Origin: Girardinichthys multiradiatus
Taxonomy: Eukaryota > Chordata > Actinopteri > Cyprinodontiformes > Goodeidae
Length of the DNA: 64,000 bases
Assembly (NCBI RefSeq): GCF_021462225.1
Contig: NC_061805.1
Coordinates: forward strand, 50,445,860-50,509,859
Direction: 5' to 3'
The notes under the pieces were generated by a model. That model saw nothing but the letters and a program-made list of their open reading frames with translations, ran no database searches and had not been told where the DNA came from. The translations under genes were made by a program, and so were the position numbers. Numbering within the stretch: position 1 is the stretch's first letter; the number at the start of each line of letters is the position of its first letter. Below are positions 47,880 through 59,770 of this stretch, piece after piece.

Positions 47880-48250
47880 GCACAATCTAACAGATAGACA
47901 GCACAATGGTGACACATAGTCTACTGATAATCATTGAGGGAGAGCACATCCATCGCATTGGAGTGCCAGATATAAAACTATATGTGACCTTCTATCGAGG
48001 CTCTTCGTCATCCTCTAACAGACGGAGACGGTCCGAGACGGGAGCCTCAGCGCTGATCTCTGCAATCATTCCTCTGCCTCAATTTAGATTAAAGGAGCTA
48101 AAAGTTAGAAACTGGTTGGGAGTCGTTCCTTTAAGAGTCTTTAGATAGAGTGTGTGATTGCTTCATGGGGACCAAGTACCGGAGGAGCTCCGAGGCGTCT
48201 GACCGCCAACAGGTTGCAGTAGCCCGGACACTATGTAAAGATAATTTACA
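47880..48250. other. Unidentified GC-richer stretch
   Basis: The stretch includes ACAGACGGAGACGGTCCGAG and ACCGGAGGAGCTCCGAGGCG, with higher CpG than its surroundings. An 80-codon plus frame (47906-48148) has no recognised domain. It could be part of a transposon or a short regulatory block; I cannot decide. Confidence 0.25.
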
Positions 48251-48330
48251 GCACTACATTACAATAAATATGTGCATATAACAAACATCTTTCAGCTGTC
48301 CAAACAGTAACAACACCAAATGTAAAGGTT

Positions 48331-48662
48331 ACACACACACACACTCTTGTTTTGCTATATGTAGTGAGGACCATGTGTTGACTCCCATTGACTTCCATTG
48401 ATTTTCAGTCATTTTCAACCCTTTCTATGCCCTAACCGTGACAATAACCCTAAACCTAACCATTACCAGTGCATGTCTAACCATAACCTTAACCTAAACT
48501 CAATTCACACCTTAGTCCTAAACCTAACCATTAGCAAAATAGGTCGTGAGGACCAGCAAAATGTCCTCACTTTGGTACAAACGGTCCTCAATTTGATGGT
48601 GAAATCGGGAAAATGGTTCTCACTGTGATGCCAAGACAGGAACACACACACACACACACACA
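48331..48662. repeat. Repeat with CA ends and CCTAAC-like interior
   Basis: The unit is bordered by CA dinucleotide runs (48331-48344 and 48642-48662). Inside are CCCATTGACTTCCATTGATT, several CCTAACC / CCTTAACCT motifs near 48425-48535, and GTGAGGACCAGCAAAATGTC. The motifs resemble vertebrate telomere repeats but are irregular. This layout recurs in fish genomes as a dispersed repeat, which I recall without a firm name. Confidence 0.6.
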
Positions 48663-49241
48663 TAAGAAAAACTAAGTAAAAAACTTAACTTAAAAAACTT
48701 GACATTTGCAAAATTGAGAAACGTGTTTTGTTTTTTTATTTCTGCATGTTATTTGTGTCTGCAAATTGCATCAAGAATGCAACTTGGTATGAAATTAACA
48801 TGTTGATGCATTGTTATTCCTGCTCTTTTTAATTGCTAAGAAACTTTTCAAATAGTGTTTTATGGGCCATTTTAATATACAAAGAAATCCAACCAGTCTT
48901 CCAGGCTGCAGCAATCAGTCACTCAATAGGACAGACAATAAGACAGCAGTTTGGGAGTTGGTGATCAATGTGTGTCTGATCAGAATGCAGGTATGAATAG
49001 AGGTATGGGCCAATAGTTTACAAATATTTCTCTCAGCTTTTAATATTTGATTGGTCAGATTTAGGTGAACTTGTCCGCTTCGCTACAAATACATGATTTA
49101 TTTTCAATATGATGCATCATAATAGCTTTTTAAAAAAGTTGTCAAGCTCACCCCATGAGAAACTGAAAGGTATTCCTGCAGACTTCAATGCCTCCGATTA
49201 AATAACTTGTCCTTGTTCTTTTCATTGGTGTCTTCTTGGTG

Positions 49242-49690
49242 TCATCTTGCTTCAAGATGTCCGATGATTCCCATGTCCTGCCACTCCCTTTCTGCTGCTA
49301 AAGAATCCATCCGTATGTTGTACATGAGCTCTGAATAAAGTTTGCTGCTACAGGACTGTGTCCCAAGTGAAGAAATCTCCTTTCTTCCGTAACATTTACA
49401 GTCAAAGTTATGGATCTTCTCCATTTCGCTTGTCTTTGTCTTCTTCAAATGTAAAGGCAATAGCTTCTGCTATCTTACGTTCTAGCTCCTTTGCCACCAG
49501 TCCAAAGCTCTTTGTCATCCTTGTCTTGTGTTATCGTCAGCTGAAAACTGGGAATGTTCTCCAAAGTTAAGCAGTCGCTATCATCAATGTCGTCCGCTTC
49601 ATCTCTTGATTCAGAAGAGAGTCCGGCGTTGTCATTGGTCCTAGTGGACATGTACTCCAGTACTTCAGTTCTTTGGCTATACATTCAGCT
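49242..49690 (-). pseudogene. Unidentified minus-strand coding-like region
   Basis: Two neighbouring minus-strand frames read STRTNDNAGLSSESRDEADD and CLTLENIPSFQLTITQDKDD, then CSSKLYSELMYNIRMDSLAA with EREWQDMGIIG. They are in different frames, separated by stops, and look like pieces of one decayed gene or transposon ORF. The first is acidic. I do not recognise the family. Confidence 0.3.
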
Positions 49691-50308
49691 TGGTCCATCT
49701 TGAAGAAACAGATTCTTTAACAATCCAAATAGCAGCTGCTTTAAGTAGCCATTTGCTTACTTCAAGCACGCAGCTTATTGGCCGACACGCATATCAAAAC
49801 CCAACGTGGGAGCCAAACAAAGCCACTATAGAAATGAGCTGCCATTTGCTTTGCTGCTGGCACACCTGAATTTCCCCACCATTGGACAATAAAGAATATT
49901 TCAATTAAATTAAATTCAATTAAAGATACTGTTGGAAAAAATATTTAGGTATCCACCTTATATTAAAAAACCATTAGATTCTCAGTAAATTTAGGTTATT
50001 TTTTAAGGAACCGTTGAGCCAAAGGATTACATACTGTTTAAGATGAAAGACTGCAACTTTTCACACAAATTTATTTCTTGGTATTAGAATGTTTAACATA
50101 AGTTGTTTTAATGTAACCAAGTCTTGCTGAACTTTAAGTTCAGTTTATTTTTTGTTTGATCCTTGTTTGTAATAAAAAAAGTTATTTTAATCAGGATATC
50201 CCTAAAAACTATTCTGTCTCTAAATAGAGATTAATTTATGTTTCACAGGTATGTGACAGCTTACCAGATTCCTAGCTTGAAGCTCCGAGAGTAACTGCAA
50301 CACACAAA

Positions 50309-52595
50309 ATGACAGCCAGCTACATGAGCGAACGTGCTGCTTCTTCTGGTAAGAGCAAACAAATGAATTGTGTGAGAAAGTACGCCATTTTACATGTACT
50401 TATGTTGATTAAAAAGAGCACATTTGTGTCGGAAACTTATACTGATGTAATCTTAAATAACAAATGGTTATTTATAAATGATTTGGCTCTTAACAGAAAT
50501 CAAAAAACTATAGCAAGTTGTAAACAATTAGGTTATCTCATAATAGGCTTCTAAATATTTTGTCTGTTTTAAAACTACAAAAAACTATTTTATAGCATCT
50601 ATTCTCTCACACACCAGGTTTAATTTCACCACTGCTTATACAAACAATTGATGAAAGGGAGACAAAAGCCATTCAAACATATTGAACACTGTTCCAATAT
50701 CAACCTATATTATAGCTCTTAAAGATTAATCAGAATCAGCCAAAATCTGTATCAGACGGTCAAAACTATGACGCGTTGCACTGGTTTCAAAAAATCTACA
50801 GTAGGAAGTGTTTACTTATTCTGGAGGCAGAAATGTTTCTGTGATCAACAGGATGTAACTACTAGCAATGAACAAAAGCCACAAAATTGAGGAATCAAGC
50901 AGAAACCAAGGAAAATGGGAAGTGGGAGAATACCAGTGTCCCTTACTGCACGAAAATAGTCACTTGATTTGCTCATAATCGACTAGATCATTTCATTTCC
51001 AATGTTAAAGGATTCCTGGCATCATTACCATAAAACTGTGAAGGACACCAACAGAAAATATCTGTCAGATATTATTGCGTCAAACACCCATAAACCACGT
51101 TTTATTCAAAAAGCGTCAGAACAATAAAGGCCTTAAATTCTCCTATTGCCTGTCATCCTTCAGTACGTGTTGCTGCTTGTGCAGTCTTTGATAGGTCTGC
51201 ACCTGTGACTGTCTTTTCTTCAGAAAATGATTAGTCATTTTAAATAGCTTTCCACTACTCTAGGACCACTTGCATGTGAACTTATCAAGTAGTCTGTCCT
51301 CCGGTGTGGTCTCTGATCATTTTTAACATGATGTGGTACCGTTTCTTAAACAACCTGGACTGGATTCCACAAATTTGGCTAAGTATAGCCCCATTTAAAC
51401 ACTTTCTGTTATCTCCAAGGCCAATGAGAAACTTTTGCATAAGATTTTCCTCTACAAATGTCTATGATCAAACATCTGGCAGATAAAACACAATGAAGCT
51501 TATGCCAGTCTAGATGTTTGTGTATAATAGCACACCACAACTAATGTCATGCTGTGAGTCACTGTTTGCTTAATTAGTTGCTCACACATAAGTTGAGCAA
51601 TAATAATTGCTCTTTTGTTTTATTTTGCAGCTCCATGTCTGAATGTTGTGTTGCTTGGAAGTTCAGACAAGGACAAGACAACGGTGGGCAACTTCATTAC
51701 AAAAGAAAAATCTTTTCAGTCTCCAATATTTCTATCAGCAAAGCGCTGTGTGCAAGCCCATGCAAAATGGAGAGAAATCTCATTGAATGTGGTGAAAACC
51801 CCAGACTTTTTTGAACCATCTTTCTTGTCAGTAACCAAAGAAATTTCAAATTGTTTGAATCATTGCACAACTGGACCAACTGCTTTTTTACTGATAGTGT
51901 CACCTGATTTCACAGAAGAGAAAAAACAGGCACTTAAATCAGTTCTAAGGTTGTTTGGTCAAGATGCTATAAAACACTCAATGGTGATCTTAAACCAAAC
52001 AGAAAGTAGGATAATTGATCACTCAGTGGTGGACATCATCCGAGACTGCGATCAAAGGCAGTACAGAGTCCCACTGGATAAAAATGCTGACAGAAACAAT
52101 CTTTCAAACAATACATTTCAAGAACTGATGGAAAAGATTGAGAATATGGTAAATGATGGTGAGACACTCGCAGAGGACTTGAAAAATCTGCAGTTGCAAC
52201 ATGATGAGAAAATTAGATATCTGAAACAGGATGAGAAACATGTTTCAGATCTGAAGCAGACATATGAGCAGAGAATATCTGCGCAGAAAATGGAACATCA
52301 TGGGGAAATAGAGGATTTGATGCAACAGTGTGATGAAAAAATAATTGCAATAAAACAAGACAATAAAGAACGAATCCAAGACCTGAAGCAGAAACGTACT
52401 GAGGACTTGAAAAATCTGCAGCTGGAACATGATGAGAAAATGAGAAATCTGAAGCAGGATAATGAGAAACATGTTTCAGATCTAAAGCAGGAATATAATG
52501 AGAAAATGTCTGCGCAGAAACAGGAACATGATGAGAAAATGAGAAATCTGAAACACGATAATGAGAAACATGTTTCAGGTTTGAGGGAGACATAG
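50309..52595 (+). CDS. GIMAP/AIG1-like coiled-coil gene, nested in prdm6
   Basis: Exon 1 (50309-50348) begins with ATG and encodes MTASYMSERAASS. Donor GTAAGAG and acceptor TTTTATTTTGCAG join it in phase to exon 2 (51631-52595), giving about 334 residues. The second part starts CLNVVLLGSSDKDKTTVGNF, the position of the GIMAP P-loop, but the usual G-x4-GK[ST] is lost (GSSDKDKTT). The DTPG switch motif appears as KTPDFF. The AIG1 box TGPTAFLLIVSPDFTEEKKQ is well kept, and LNQTES sits where the TxxD motif is expected. From residue about 195 there is a long charged coiled coil of repeats such as DEKMRNLKQDNEKHVSDLKQ. GIMAPs are membrane-associated immune GTPases of vertebrates. Nucleotide binding is doubtful here. 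The frame stops at TAG 52593-52595, and coiled-coil similarity continues beyond it. Confidence 0.8.
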
Positions 52596-52683
52596 GAGCA
52601 GATAATATCTGCACAGAAACAGGAACATCATGGGAAAATAGAGGATCTGATGCAACAAAATAGCTACAACAATAAAACATGTA

Positions 52684-53644
52684 CAGGTCCTTCTCACAAA
52701 ATTAGCATATTGTGATAAGGGCTACAGGTGCCACATTCCCCAGACCTGGGCTACAGAGAAGCAGCACTGGACTGTTGCTCAGTGGTCCAAAGTACTTTAT
52801 TCGGATGGAAGCACATTCTGCATGTCATTCGGAAATCAAGGTGCCAGAGTCTGGAGGAAGACTGGGGAGAAGGAAATGCCAAAATGCCAGAAGTCCAGTG
52901 TCAAGTACCCACAATCAGTGATGGTCCGGGGTGCCGTGTCAGCTGCTGGTGTTGGTCCACTGTGTTTTATCAAGGGCAGGGTCAATGCAGCTAGCTATCA
53001 GGAGATTTTGGAGCACTTCATGCTTCCATCTGCTGAAAAGCTTTATGGAGATGAAGATTTCGTTTTTCAGCATGACCTGGCACCTGCTCACAGTGCCAAA
53101 ACCACTGGTAAATGGTTTACTGACCATGGTATCACTGTGCTCAATTGACCTGCCAACTCTCCTGACCTGAACCCCGTAGAGAATCTGTGGGATATTGTGA
53201 AGAGAACGTTGAGAGACTCAAGACCCAACACTCTGGATGAGCTAAAGGCCGCTATCGAAGCATCCTGGGCCTCCATAAGACCTCAGCAGTGCCACAGGCT
53301 GATTGCCTCCATGCCACGCCGCATTGAAGCAGTCATTTCTGCAAAAGGATTCCCGACCAAGTATTGAGTGCATAACTGTACATGATTATTTGAAGGTTGA
53401 CGTTTTTTGTATTAAAAACACTTTTCTTTTATTGGTCGGATGAAATATGCTAATTTTGTGAGATAGGAATTTTGGGTTTTCATGAGCTGTATGCCAAAAT
53501 CATCCGTATTAAGACAATAAAAGACCTGAAATATTTCAGTTAGTGTGCAATGAATCTAAAATATATGAATGTTAAATTTTCATCATTACATTATGGAAAA
53601 TAATGAACTTTATCACAATATGCTAATATTTTGAGAAGGACCTG
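52684..53644 (+). mobile_element. Tc1 transposon copy C, internally deleted
   Basis: This 961-bp copy is flanked by TA (52682-52683 and 53645-53646). Its right inverted repeat is about full length, but the left one stops after about 35 bp (CAGGTCCTTCTCACAAAATT, then AGCATATTGTGATAA). It then jumps into mid-transposase at GGGCTACAGGTGCCACATTC, and a second small deletion of some tens of bases follows at about 52743. The transposase runs on the plus strand. It sits inside the coiled-coil part of the GIMAP-like gene. Confidence 0.93.
52740..53367 (+). pseudogene. Truncated Tc1 transposase (copy C)
   Basis: Only the catalytic half is left, starting within the KQHWTVAQWSKV region. The first Asp motif reads VLYSDGSTFCMSFG where A has VLFSDESKFCMSFG. 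The second Asp motif (FQHDLAPAHSAK) is kept. A TGG to TGA change at about 53146-53148 stops the frame before the Glu motif, after which PNPVENLW-type reading continues to the normal end at 53367. It cannot make an active enzyme. Confidence 0.85.
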
Positions 53645-55538
53645 TAGAGCAAACCAGAAATGAAGCAGAAACGTGTCGAGGACTTACAAAATCTTTAGCT
53701 CAACGAGATGAGAGAATGAGAGTTCTGAAACAGGATGAGAAATATATTTTAGATCTGAAGCAGGAACATGAGCAGAGAAAATCTGCACAGAAAAAAGAAT
53801 TGTGTGAAAAAATAAAGGATTTAATTAAACAGTGTGACCACAAAATAAATACCATAAAAAAAGACTAAAAAGAATGAATCGTAGACCTAAAATGGAAAAG
53901 TTCGAAGGACTTCAAATCTCTGCAAAAGGAACATGATGAGAAAATTAGAAATCTGAAACAGGAGACTGACAAACATTTCAGATCTGAAGTAGGTGTAAAA
54001 GCTTGATCCTCTTTGATCGCCCAAAAGTGTAATTTACCTGCAGTTTTATACATGCATTAAATGCGCGCACTTCAAAGAAAGAACATCTTTATTTTAATTT
54101 TAAAATTTATAAACGAGTCAGTCTTTCGAATGGTCCTGACAGGGACTCAGGTAGGATTTCAAAGTCATGTATTTCAAAATAGAATCCAGGTCCCACTGTC
54201 TGTTATTTCAATGTTAATCACATGAGCATCAGCCCAAAGTGAACAATTTAACTCAGACTGAATATCAGTAACTGTAGTGTCTCAATTTTCAGACTATGTC
54301 CTTTATTCCTTTTCTGTGGTTCCTTATTCAATTGTTTATTTAACCATCTGATTTATTATTACACCATAATAAATGTGTATTTTACTTAGAATATTGCAGT
54401 TAATTAGCCTCTTATTTGTTTGCAAACCAAATGTTATTATGCTTTTTGTTCATATAGAAGTGCTTCTAAAGTAAGTACACAAAACACACCTTCTGAATTC
54501 ATTACTGAATTTTGAACATTATAGTGCGATTAAACCTGATTAAGAATTGTAATAGTTGCCCTGCATTAATAGATGTAGATAGATGAAGTTAGATGCATAA
54601 TGCTAGAAAGATGGAAATGAACACATAGATGAGGACAGATGGAGAGAAACAGATAAAAATGGAAATATAAAGACAAATATATAGACTTATACATGGACAG
54701 ATTCACAAAGGAGTGTTTGTTCTATAAATGTAAAATTATTCTATTATGGAACCCAAAGGTCAAAATCCTATATAAAAAGTGCAAGTATATAAAATAAAGT
54801 CTTATTGAAAAAACAGGAGAATAACATTTGACTTTAAACTTTTACGTTTTCTGTAATCAATTACAAAGTCCCAACCCAAGTAGAAAATCTATATAATGTT
54901 TGTTGAAATTGTCATTTTTTGCTTTGTTCTTCCTTACAAATAGGAATTATTTCAAAAGCTATTAAATAAAACAAATAAAATATAGCTAATCATGTTATTG
55001 TTCCTAATTATCTGGGTCTGATATATTTATTCAGAAAAGAAAACTAGCTTTACATAATTCTTGTCTGCAATTCTGCTGTTATCCGGCGACTTCAGGTTTA
55101 GTGTTATTTTCAGGTCAGATTGTTTTGAGTGATGCATGTGTATCATTTTGTCGCCTGTGAACTTAATTGTATTGTTTATATAGGCCTTCTGTTGAGGTGG
55201 TCTTTTGTTACTGGTCAATAAATGTTGAAATACTGTGTAAAACAGCCAGGTTCCTGCCCCAAGCAGTCTGTTCAATGGATTCCCCTGGTCCTTATAATAA
55301 CCACAGCAGCATTTATAGTTCTTTGTTCAGTCATTTCCAGCTCTTCCAGTTAATATTCATTTTTTTCAAGTACATTATCATCCTGTTCCAGTTACATTTC
55401 CAAGCATGCTTTCCATGTGTTTTTCTCCCGTGTTTCACTGATTGTTGTATTATTCGATAAGGTGTTATGCAAGACAACATACATGTCTGCTGCAGGTAGG
55501 AAGAATTTGTGCAAACATTTTCAAGCTCATCAACCCAG

Positions 55539-55776
55539 AGGCGACTGTGGCTCAGTAGGAAGAGTAGTTGTCTTGCAATCGGAAGGTTGTGGGTTCGATT
55601 CCAGCTTCCTCCTGCTGTATGTCAATGTGCCCCTGGGCAAGGCACTTTACCTCAAGTTGCCTACCGATCTGTGTATCAATGTGTGAGTGTTAGTGAGGGT
55701 GATTGTGGCTCTAGTGTAAAGCGCTTTGAGCGGTCTATATGACTGGAAAGGCGCTATATAAATTCAGTCCATTTAC
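55539..55776 (+). repeat. tRNA-derived SINE
   Basis: The head looks like a tRNA gene: A box TGGCTCAGTAGG (55548-55559) and B box GGTTCGATTCC (55592-55602), with ordinary spacing for a polymerase III promoter. The body includes CAATGTGCCCCTGGGCAAGG and GTAAAGCGCTTTGAGCGGTC. The 3' end is GGCGCTATATAAATTCAGTC followed by CATTTAC. A diverged inverted copy lies at 1940-2155. The copy is a retroposed element, not a working tRNA gene. Confidence 0.9.
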
Positions 55777-56734
55777 TTCAAAAGAAGCTTTTTCTGTGTG
55801 ACTTCCTGCTCTTTATCACTCATTATATAGTCCTTTTAAACAACTTGTTCATATATAATTAAAACAGCAGATTAACACAAAATGTGACTTTCAAATACAG
55901 GTTTTGATAAAAATGCAAAGCTTTTAAAAAGTACACAAATATTACCCATAGTCACTTAATGAGAACAGAAGTAAACAACTACTACTGACACAAACAAACC
56001 AGTTTCAAGGTGATTTTTTTGGATTTCTTAAACAGTATGGTGGAGAAGTTACAATATGACAGGTTTCTGCAGCATTTTCATCCTGTCTGGTTGAACATTT
56101 TCCCCGAGGAATACAACTCAGAGGGGGATTAATATGACAAAACTCCGACGGAGGGCATGCTCTAGCTACAAGGAGTTCAACGACTGATCTTTAACATATT
56201 TATTCTGACACAGCTGTAAACACGTCGATATTATGACCAACAAATGGTGAAAATAACTTTATATTAAGTTAGATTAAACAGTATTTTCATGCCAAAGAGA
56301 TTCTTTTGAGACTGTCAGAATGCAATGAAGTTATTGTAATATATTGTTTTTTATTAAACATTTTATGAAATTTTAAGAAGAAATGTGAATACAGGACAAA
56401 AGGAATGCTCTTTAAAGTTCTCAGTCCTTAAAGGAATACACTGGCTCCAGAGGGTGATATACTTATCTAGCATGTTAAAAAATGTGTCTCTGAACTATTA
56501 CTGTCTTTATTTATTTTTAAATTTATTATTTTTAAGAATAATACTTATCCTTAACTGCTTAAAAATCATCTAAAGATCCAAATGCACTTATAAACAAATA
56601 TTTCAACATTCAAGCTTTCAACAATGCTGTATGTTTACAAGGATTTTAAATGAAAGTGTTAAAGAAGCTATACCTGAATTTTATTTCTTGGTTAAAGAAA
56701 AATGGTTTTTACACAATGTAATATGAATTAAGGG

Positions 56735-56830
56735 TGTATTCACACCAGGAAAGTCCTTTGGTCCGCTTGTTTGGTCCGGAGCAAAAGCGGACTTTATTTA
56801 TTTTTTTTGTGCGGTTTCCTTTCACATTGT
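56735..56830. repeat. MITE-like terminus
   Basis: GGGTGTATTCACACCAGGAA followed by CTTTGGTCCGCTTGTTTGGTCC has the palindromic GGTCCG character of short fish DNA transposons, like the stretch at 5460-5650. The opposite end was not located with confidence; it could be near 57440. Confidence 0.35.
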
Positions 56831-59770
56831 ACTTTTTGAAAGTGAACTATTACTTGTAAACAAAGCCGATCATTGCTTTTTTTTGTAACTATGCTTGTTA
56901 TACAGACATAAACAAAACAAAAGACAGGCTAGTCAGCTAGCGTTAGCTTATGTTAGCTTAACTTTACATCTACATGCTGCCAGGAGATATCGGCGACAAT
57001 GGATCAACTAAAGTTACTCAAATATTTTAACTTAATTTTAACTTAATGTTGCGCTAAGGAAGTCATAAACTGGGTTACACCCAATTTGCACACATTATTA
57101 AGCATTGTAAGACGTAACTCACCTCCTGATCATTGTCGTCTTCTTTTACTACTTCCTCTGCAGAGGACAGGGACTGTAACCAATCACGTGAAATGATATG
57201 ATGTCGACTGGATCCGCCCATCTACTACCAAAAAGATTCACCTCGATCCAGCGAGCAGGTTAACATTTCTTGAGCGAGCAGCAGAGCAAGTTGTCACGGA
57301 TCTCATTTACGTTCGCAAGATTTTGGCATTGATAAGCCACCGTAGGCAGGAGTCAGCCGTTCTCTCCAGGTATAGTGAGCCTCGGCCACCCAGTCAGCTG
57401 ACAGATGGCGAGGCAAACTGGCTGTTAGTGCAGCAAGAACGGACAAAAGGTCGGCTCACTTTGCAATTAAAAAATTTCTTGATAAACAGCAGATGTTTTC
57501 ACAGCTACATTCTCGTCTAAAAACACAGTCAAAGTTAATTTTGTGTCACAGAAAGTTTAATTTATCAAACTTTACTCACAGCGTTAGCTGCTTTCCTCCG
57601 CCATTGCTGCTTTCATTTGAACAATACTCTTTTACCCGCAATGAATCGGCACAAGAAACTGAGGTTATATTGCTCTCTGCAGTTCCCTTAGTGAACTGCA
57701 TGTGGTATACAGTGATTATCACTGAGCAAGGTTTGTTTATATTTTTTTAAATAACGCTTCGACGCATTAAATTTTGCATCAGCCTTCTTTTTCTACAATC
57801 GATTATGTCGGTGAAACATTGCAGCCCTAAAGTCTTGCTTGTGTTGGGCTTAAACAAGTGCACTGAAGTCAAGTTGAATATCTGAGGTGGATATGTGAAG
57901 GACAGCACACAAGTGATCACTTTGAGGTCTTAATGTTTTCTTGAAAACTCACCATGAAGTGCTTCTAACATGGATCAATACTTCTGGAGGTGATCAGCTG
58001 ATAATGTGTCAGTTGGGCATGTGAGTAAGAATGTTGCCCTCTAGTTGACTTTAAAGAAACTTCAACTTTCTCATGAAATGAATAAATGTACAACTTGGTG
58101 ACAAGCTGTACATTTATTTAATTCTTTAGCTCAATCAGATCAACAACAAAGGCGAGATCTTTCTGCATCAGAGATGTGCTTATATTTCTTTTTACAAAAT
58201 CCCTGAATCTCCCTGAAAGCATCTAGCCCAGGCTGAGTTACAGCAGTCTGGTAACCCATGTGCCTGTGATTCAGTGCTCTTTTCTGATAAAAATAGATGT
58301 TTTAGTTTTGTCATCAACAACATTTTAGCGCAACATCTCCTGATGATACAACTAAATAATATCAGTTTCTGTTCAGTGTCATTTTATCCTGCATTCGCCT
58401 CAAAAGTCCAACATTTTTCTCAGGTTCGAACAGCCCTTAGTTGTAACAACTACCAGTTTGTCCCATCTTAGCCCAACGTGTCCATGGATGCATTGATACT
58501 GGTTCTGACTGCTGCAGCCATGGATGAATGGAGCTTTATAAAGGATACAGCTATATGTTCTCCACACAGTAAGCACACAGCTTCATTATTAATTAAGAAA
58601 AGAAATATTTAGAAGTCAATGCCTTGTAAAAACCTATACATCAAGTGTAAACATTTTATTTTTGAAAGTCTGCTGATATATTTGAGGTTGAAGTCATTTC
58701 TTGGAAACGGTTCAACACATTTGCGGCGCACAGAAGCCCACTAATGATGTTAATGAAAAAATATAATAGTAACCTTCAAAGTAAAAGCAGTTATTAATTG
58801 CATTCTGTGCACCTATAACAAAGTAACACTTTTACTACAAACTTAAACCAGCCGGTCAAAGGCAGTCAGCGAGCTGGAGGTGGCCCACAATGCCCAGGTC
58901 TGCCCTAACCTCGCATTTCAAATTTTATTCAAAAAAGAAAAACAATATATGGACAAAACAAATTCGACCCAGCAGGAGAAAAAAGGAAGGAATAAATAAT
59001 CAGTCTCTGTATAGTAAACATCTGGGTCACCGGGGTTGTAAGGACCGACACGAGACAGAACAGTAGAAAACGATTTAAGTGTTGAAGGAGTTAGCTAAGA
59101 AAGATCTGTCGTGGTTGGCCAACAACACTGAGTTACAAAAGCATTGAAGAAGCCTCCACTGTTTTTAAATCATTTATCTTGTACTATTTAGAGTACACAG
59201 TAGAAAAAGCAAGACAGACAAAACACAAATAATTTGTGAGCAGAGTACTTCAACTGACTTCCCATTAGGGTTGTTTTTCTTGGTTTCGGTTTCACGTTTG
59301 AAGTTTTTGTATCATAACAGCCCTACTTCCCATTGCCGCTAACAATACTAAAGGTGACATCTGCTTTGGAGCTTTAATTAGGTGCTAAACAGCTGTATCA
59401 CAATCTTTGAATGAGCCTGGACTGTGATTCAAAGTCTAAAACCCTTTGACAGTAACACATTTTAACAAACCATATACAGATATTGACTGGACATAAGGCT
59501 TTTCATGCTATCATCATGATGATCACACTACTGTGCTAGAGATATGTTGACATGCAGAGTTTCAATGCATTGAGCTTGAAATATATTAGCCTAGCATTTT
59601 TCATTCAAGCAAGCTTGCAATGGTGATATTTCATATAGTGAAACTTCAATGATTATAGATTCAAAATGCAGCCGGAAAAACTTGCTCATGATAAACAATA
59701 AAGTCTGAAAAAATTAAGTCTAACGTACTTTGTATCAAACTTTGTATTAGAGAACGAAAGAAGTTCTTAC

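Larger units (their letters stand above)
52596..53998 (+). pseudogene. Decayed 3' continuation of the GIMAP-like coiled coil
   Basis: After the TAG the same frame continues EQIISAQKQEHHGKIEDLMQQ up to the Tc1 insertion at 52683. Downstream of the transposon (from 53645), repeats resume with KQKRVEDLQNL, then VLKQDEKYILDLKQEHEQRK, now with stops at about 53695 and 53865. An earlier version of the gene therefore had a longer coiled coil, later cut by a nonsense change and split by a transposon. Which came first is not known. Confidence 0.7.
39337..59770 (-). other. Large prdm6 intron with nested gene and transposons
   Basis: This 20.4-kb intron interrupts the PR domain between VVQYR and SCIFYR. 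It contains the L1/L2 nest (about 41750-47240), a CCTAAC-bearing repeat (48331-48662), a plus-strand GIMAP-like gene (50309-52595) with Tc1 copy C, a SINE (55539-55776) and a MITE-like end (56735-56830). From 39340 to 41740 and from 57000 to 59760 I see no recognisable gene. Confidence 0.75.

Noticed and set aside
55541..55612. Possible tRNA gene
   Set aside because: A and B boxes are present, but the body does not form a full cloverleaf and continues into a SINE; a second copy exists at 1940-2155.
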